NCBI GenBank assembly: GCA_020849075.1
Contig: JADLGZ010000201.1
Span: forward strand, 1-6,314
DNA: 6,314 bases
Direction: 5' to 3'
Origin: Fimbriimonadaceae bacterium
GTDB taxonomy: Bacteria > Armatimonadota > Fimbriimonadia > Fimbriimonadales > Fimbriimonadaceae
Part shown: one piece after another, positions 5,370 through 6,314 of the stretch
How the letters are laid out: every line of letters begins with the position of its first letter
How positions within the stretch are numbered: position 1 is the first letter of the stretch
Notes under the pieces: generated by a model
Databases searched by the model: none
The model's input: the letters and a program-made list of their open reading frames with translations, nothing else
What the model was told of the DNA's origin: nothing
Translations under genes and position numbers: made by a program

Positions 5370-5391
5370 AGTGCCTCTCGCCACTTTTTTT
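5370..5391 (+). terminator. Possible weak intrinsic terminator after the early operon
   Basis: AGTG (5370-5373) can pair with CACT (5382-5385) around an eight-base C-rich loop, followed at once by a run of seven Ts (5385-5391). The stem is short, so termination would be partial. The location, 34 bases after the last early frame and ahead of the next promoter, is sensible for an operon end. Confidence 0.3.
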
Positions 5392-5424
5392 GGGGGTAGT
5401 GCATCTTTGCGGGGCCATTGTGCG

Positions 5425-5430
5425 TATAAT
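5425..5430 (+). promoter_or_regulatory. Late-promoter-like consensus -10 box
   Basis: A perfect TATAAT stands in the gap between the early operon and the endolysin. The hexamer 17 bp upstream (CATCTT at 5402-5407) is a poor -35 match, so the promoter may be weak alone or need an activator. The predicted start near 5437 is the first base of a strong hairpin (GGCG), and an intrinsic terminator lies about 60 bases downstream. Confidence 0.5.
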
Positions 5431-5436
5431 GGTTTG

Positions 5437-5503
5437 GGCGCGGCGAAGCCACGCCTCAAAGTAACTCAAAAGGACCTGTCTCGTACGCGAGGCGGGTTTT
5501 TTT
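5437..5503 (+). ncRNA. Putative short terminated RNA ahead of the endolysin (lambda 6S-like arrangement)
   Basis: If transcription starts near 5437, the terminator at 5475-5503 would release an RNA of about 67 nt. The 5' hairpin is GGCG-c-GGC-GAA-GCC-a-CGCC (5437-5455). It can be lengthened by UUUG (5433-5436) pairing with CAAA (5457-5460) around one bulged U, if initiation is a few bases earlier. An unpaired A-rich linker with CTCAAA twice separates it from the terminator hairpin. No credible frame fits inside. In lambda, pR' makes a short 6S RNA ending at tR', and the Q protein lets polymerase read through into lysis genes. This layout is similar, but no Q homologue is recognisable in the window. 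Confidence 0.4.
5475..5503 (+). terminator. Strong intrinsic terminator just upstream of the endolysin gene
   Basis: CCTGTCTCG (5475-5483) pairs with CGAGGCGGG (5488-5496), giving nine pairs including two G-U, around a TACG tetraloop. Seven Ts follow (5497-5503). The G-U pairs mean the hairpin is stronger as plus-strand RNA context than for a minus-strand read, which also lacks the T-run. It ends only 15 bases before the endolysin ATG, so lysis expression needs readthrough or antitermination, or a start within those 15 bases. Confidence 0.85.
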
Positions 5504-5518
5504 GTTTTCCCAGCAACT

Positions 5519-6076
5519 ATGGCGATCAAACTCTGCATTGACCCCGGTCATGGCTACTCGAACCGTGTCCCAGGAAGGTACGACCCAGGCGCGACGAGTG
5601 CCGGGGTTACAGAGGCTGACATCGTACTTCAATGGGCTTTGACCCTGAAATGGGTGTGCGGAAAGCGCGGTGTTCAAGTGTTCCTGACGCGTGATGATGA
5701 TCGCGACCCGACGCCCGTGGGGTCGCGTGACAATAAAGCAGAAGCCGCTGGATGCACGCATTTCATTAGCCTTCATTGCAATTCAGGCGGCGGAACAGGG
5801 GTCGAAGCGTTTTATCGGGACGCGAAGGATAAGGGCATCGCTCGGATCGCCCTTGACGCGGCACTATGGGCGTCAGCCACGGGTAAAGATCGGGGGTTGA
5901 AGTCGGAGGGGGCGTCCCAACATTCGCGGCTGGCGGTGTTCGATTTCGACGGCCCATGCACGCTGGTTGAACTCGGCTTCATTGACAGCGAGAAGGACCG
6001 GCGGTGGCTGCAGAGCCGTGATTGCCGCATTGCCTTCGCCGAGAAGCTGCTTGACGGATTGGGGGTTGCCAAGTGA
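5519..6076 (+). CDS. N-acetylmuramoyl-L-alanine amidase endolysin (Amidase_3 family), 185 aa
   Basis: This enzyme cuts the amide bond between N-acetylmuramic acid and L-alanine in peptidoglycan and is the phage lysis enzyme. All family landmarks are visible: IDPGHG (zinc ligand H11), TEAD (E32, second ligand), FLTRDDD, the RDNKAE helix, SLHCNS (H86, third ligand), VEAFYR, and LVELGFIDS with catalytic E151. At 185 residues it is a single catalytic domain with no cell-wall-binding domain and no signal peptide, so release would depend on a holin. That fits the TM protein encoded directly after it, whose GTG overlaps its TGA. The ATG at 5519 lacks a Shine-Dalgarno sequence. The frame is open upstream only to a TAA at 5462, with no better start codon. 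A strong terminator ends 15 bases ahead, suggesting expression controlled by antitermination. Confidence 0.95.
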   Translation: MAIKLCIDPGHGYSNRVPGRYDPGATSAGVTEADIVLQWALTLKWVCGKRGVQVFLTRDDDRDPTPVGSRDNKAEAAGCTHFISLHCNSGGGTGVEAFYRDAKDKGIARIALDAALWASATGKDRGLKSEGASQHSRLAVFDFDGPCTLVELGFIDSEKDRRWLQSRDCRIAFAEKLLDGLGVAK

Positions 6077-6314
6077 TTAACTGGAACACTGAGATTCCGC
6101 TTTGGGGGGTGTTGAGCCTCATCGTGGTACTGGGTGTTGGGCTTGGTAAGTGGCTATTCACGCTCGCGGAGCGGGTGTCTACGCTCATCGCGAAGGTTGA
6201 GAATCTGGAGGCGGAGATGGCGGGGTTTCGCACAAAAGCAGAGCAGGAGTCGCGGTTGTGGGTGGAGATCAGAGAGCGGCTCGTAAGAATTGAAACCAAG
6301 TTGGAGGCTAAATG
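6073..6314 (+). CDS. Single-TM coiled-coil protein, holin- or spanin-like (stop just beyond the window)
   Basis: From the GTG at 6073, which overlaps the endolysin's TGA by four bases, an 80-codon frame reaches the window end; the last two bases, TG, probably begin a TGA. The N-terminus MINWNTEIPLWGVLSLIVVL continues to GVGLGKWLF, giving one transmembrane helix at about residues 8-29. The rest (30-80) is a charged heptad-like coiled coil: VSTLIAKVENLEAEM, then ERLVRIETKLEAK. One TM plus a coiled coil directly after an endolysin fits an inner-membrane spanin (Rz-like) or a one-TM holin. The ERLVRIETKLE segment also recalls XhlA-type proteins, although those have the TM at the C-terminus. No gene symbol is justified. 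Confidence 0.72.
   Translation, partial: MINWNTEIPLWGVLSLIVVLGVGLGKWLFTLAERVSTLIAKVENLEAEMAGFRTKAEQESRLWVEIRERLVRIETKLEAK
6303..6314 (+). promoter_or_regulatory. Ribosome-binding site and ATG of the next gene
   Basis: GGAGG (6303-6307), then four bases, then ATG at 6312-6314 form a good translation start. It would overlap the presumed TGA of the preceding gene as ATGA, continuing the overlapping pattern. Only the start codon lies inside the window, so the product is unknown; a further lysis gene or terminase is possible by position. Confidence 0.5.

Noticed and set aside
5433..5503. Known riboswitch, tRNA or attachment site
   Set aside because: The structure does not match any riboswitch class I can recall, there is no cloverleaf, and no integrase or duplicated core sequence is seen nearby.
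5239..5776. Two minus-strand frames (99 and 106 codons) covering the late promoter region and endolysin start
   Set aside because: They cross the terminator hairpin and the conserved amidase N-terminus, and show no protein motif.

Overview
The window looks like part of a temperate tailed-phage or prophage genome with a lambda-like layout. Its composition is fairly GC-rich. Genes are tightly packed and often joined by 4-base ATGA or GTGA start/stop overlaps. Promoters are of sigma-70 type, and the two lysogeny-region promoters have nearly perfect TTGACA boxes. The host cannot be named from sequence alone. A Gram-negative, Pseudomonadota-like host is a reasonable guess, because one protein carries the PGPW ... 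ANAQLIAAAPALL pattern I know from many such phages, but this is weak evidence.

Left arm (1-2592, minus strand). A small XRE-type repressor-like protein (2592-2395) is followed by a strong promoter (2337-2309). That promoter drives an unknown 104-residue protein and a large SbcC/Rad50-like ATPase that runs off the left edge. The ATPase is the biggest gene here (over 651 residues, no stop in the window). It has a Walker A motif, a CxxC zinc-hook-like motif between coiled coils, and a C-terminal DNAES Walker B.

Control region (about 2593-2690). A divergent region lies between the XRE gene and the rightward early operon. The rightward promoter (2650-2677) and the leftward promoter (2337-2309) are built alike. 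The same 9-bp palindrome, CTTGACAAG, covers the -35 box of both, so it is a good operator candidate. The rightward start site falls about 3 bases before the first ATG, suggesting a leaderless mRNA.

Right arm (2687-6314, plus strand). In order: a small HTH protein (Cro/CII-like position), a VRR-NUC nuclease, a replication initiator (replisome-organizer type), an unknown protein, the LIAAAP-type protein and a possible Cys-rich small protein. A non-coding stretch (5336-5518) follows, holding a consensus -10 box, a long hairpin and a strong intrinsic terminator. Then come an Amidase_3 endolysin, a one-TM coiled-coil (holin/spanin-like) protein and the first codon of a further gene.

Two structures go beyond routine annotation. 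The linker-coding part of the replication gene holds direct repeats and GGACGTCC palindromes read in two different codon frames, which suggests an origin inside the gene as in lambda O. The promoter-hairpin-terminator unit just ahead of the endolysin resembles the lambda pR'/6S RNA/tR' late-control arrangement. I see no CRISPR array, insertion sequence, tRNA or rRNA.
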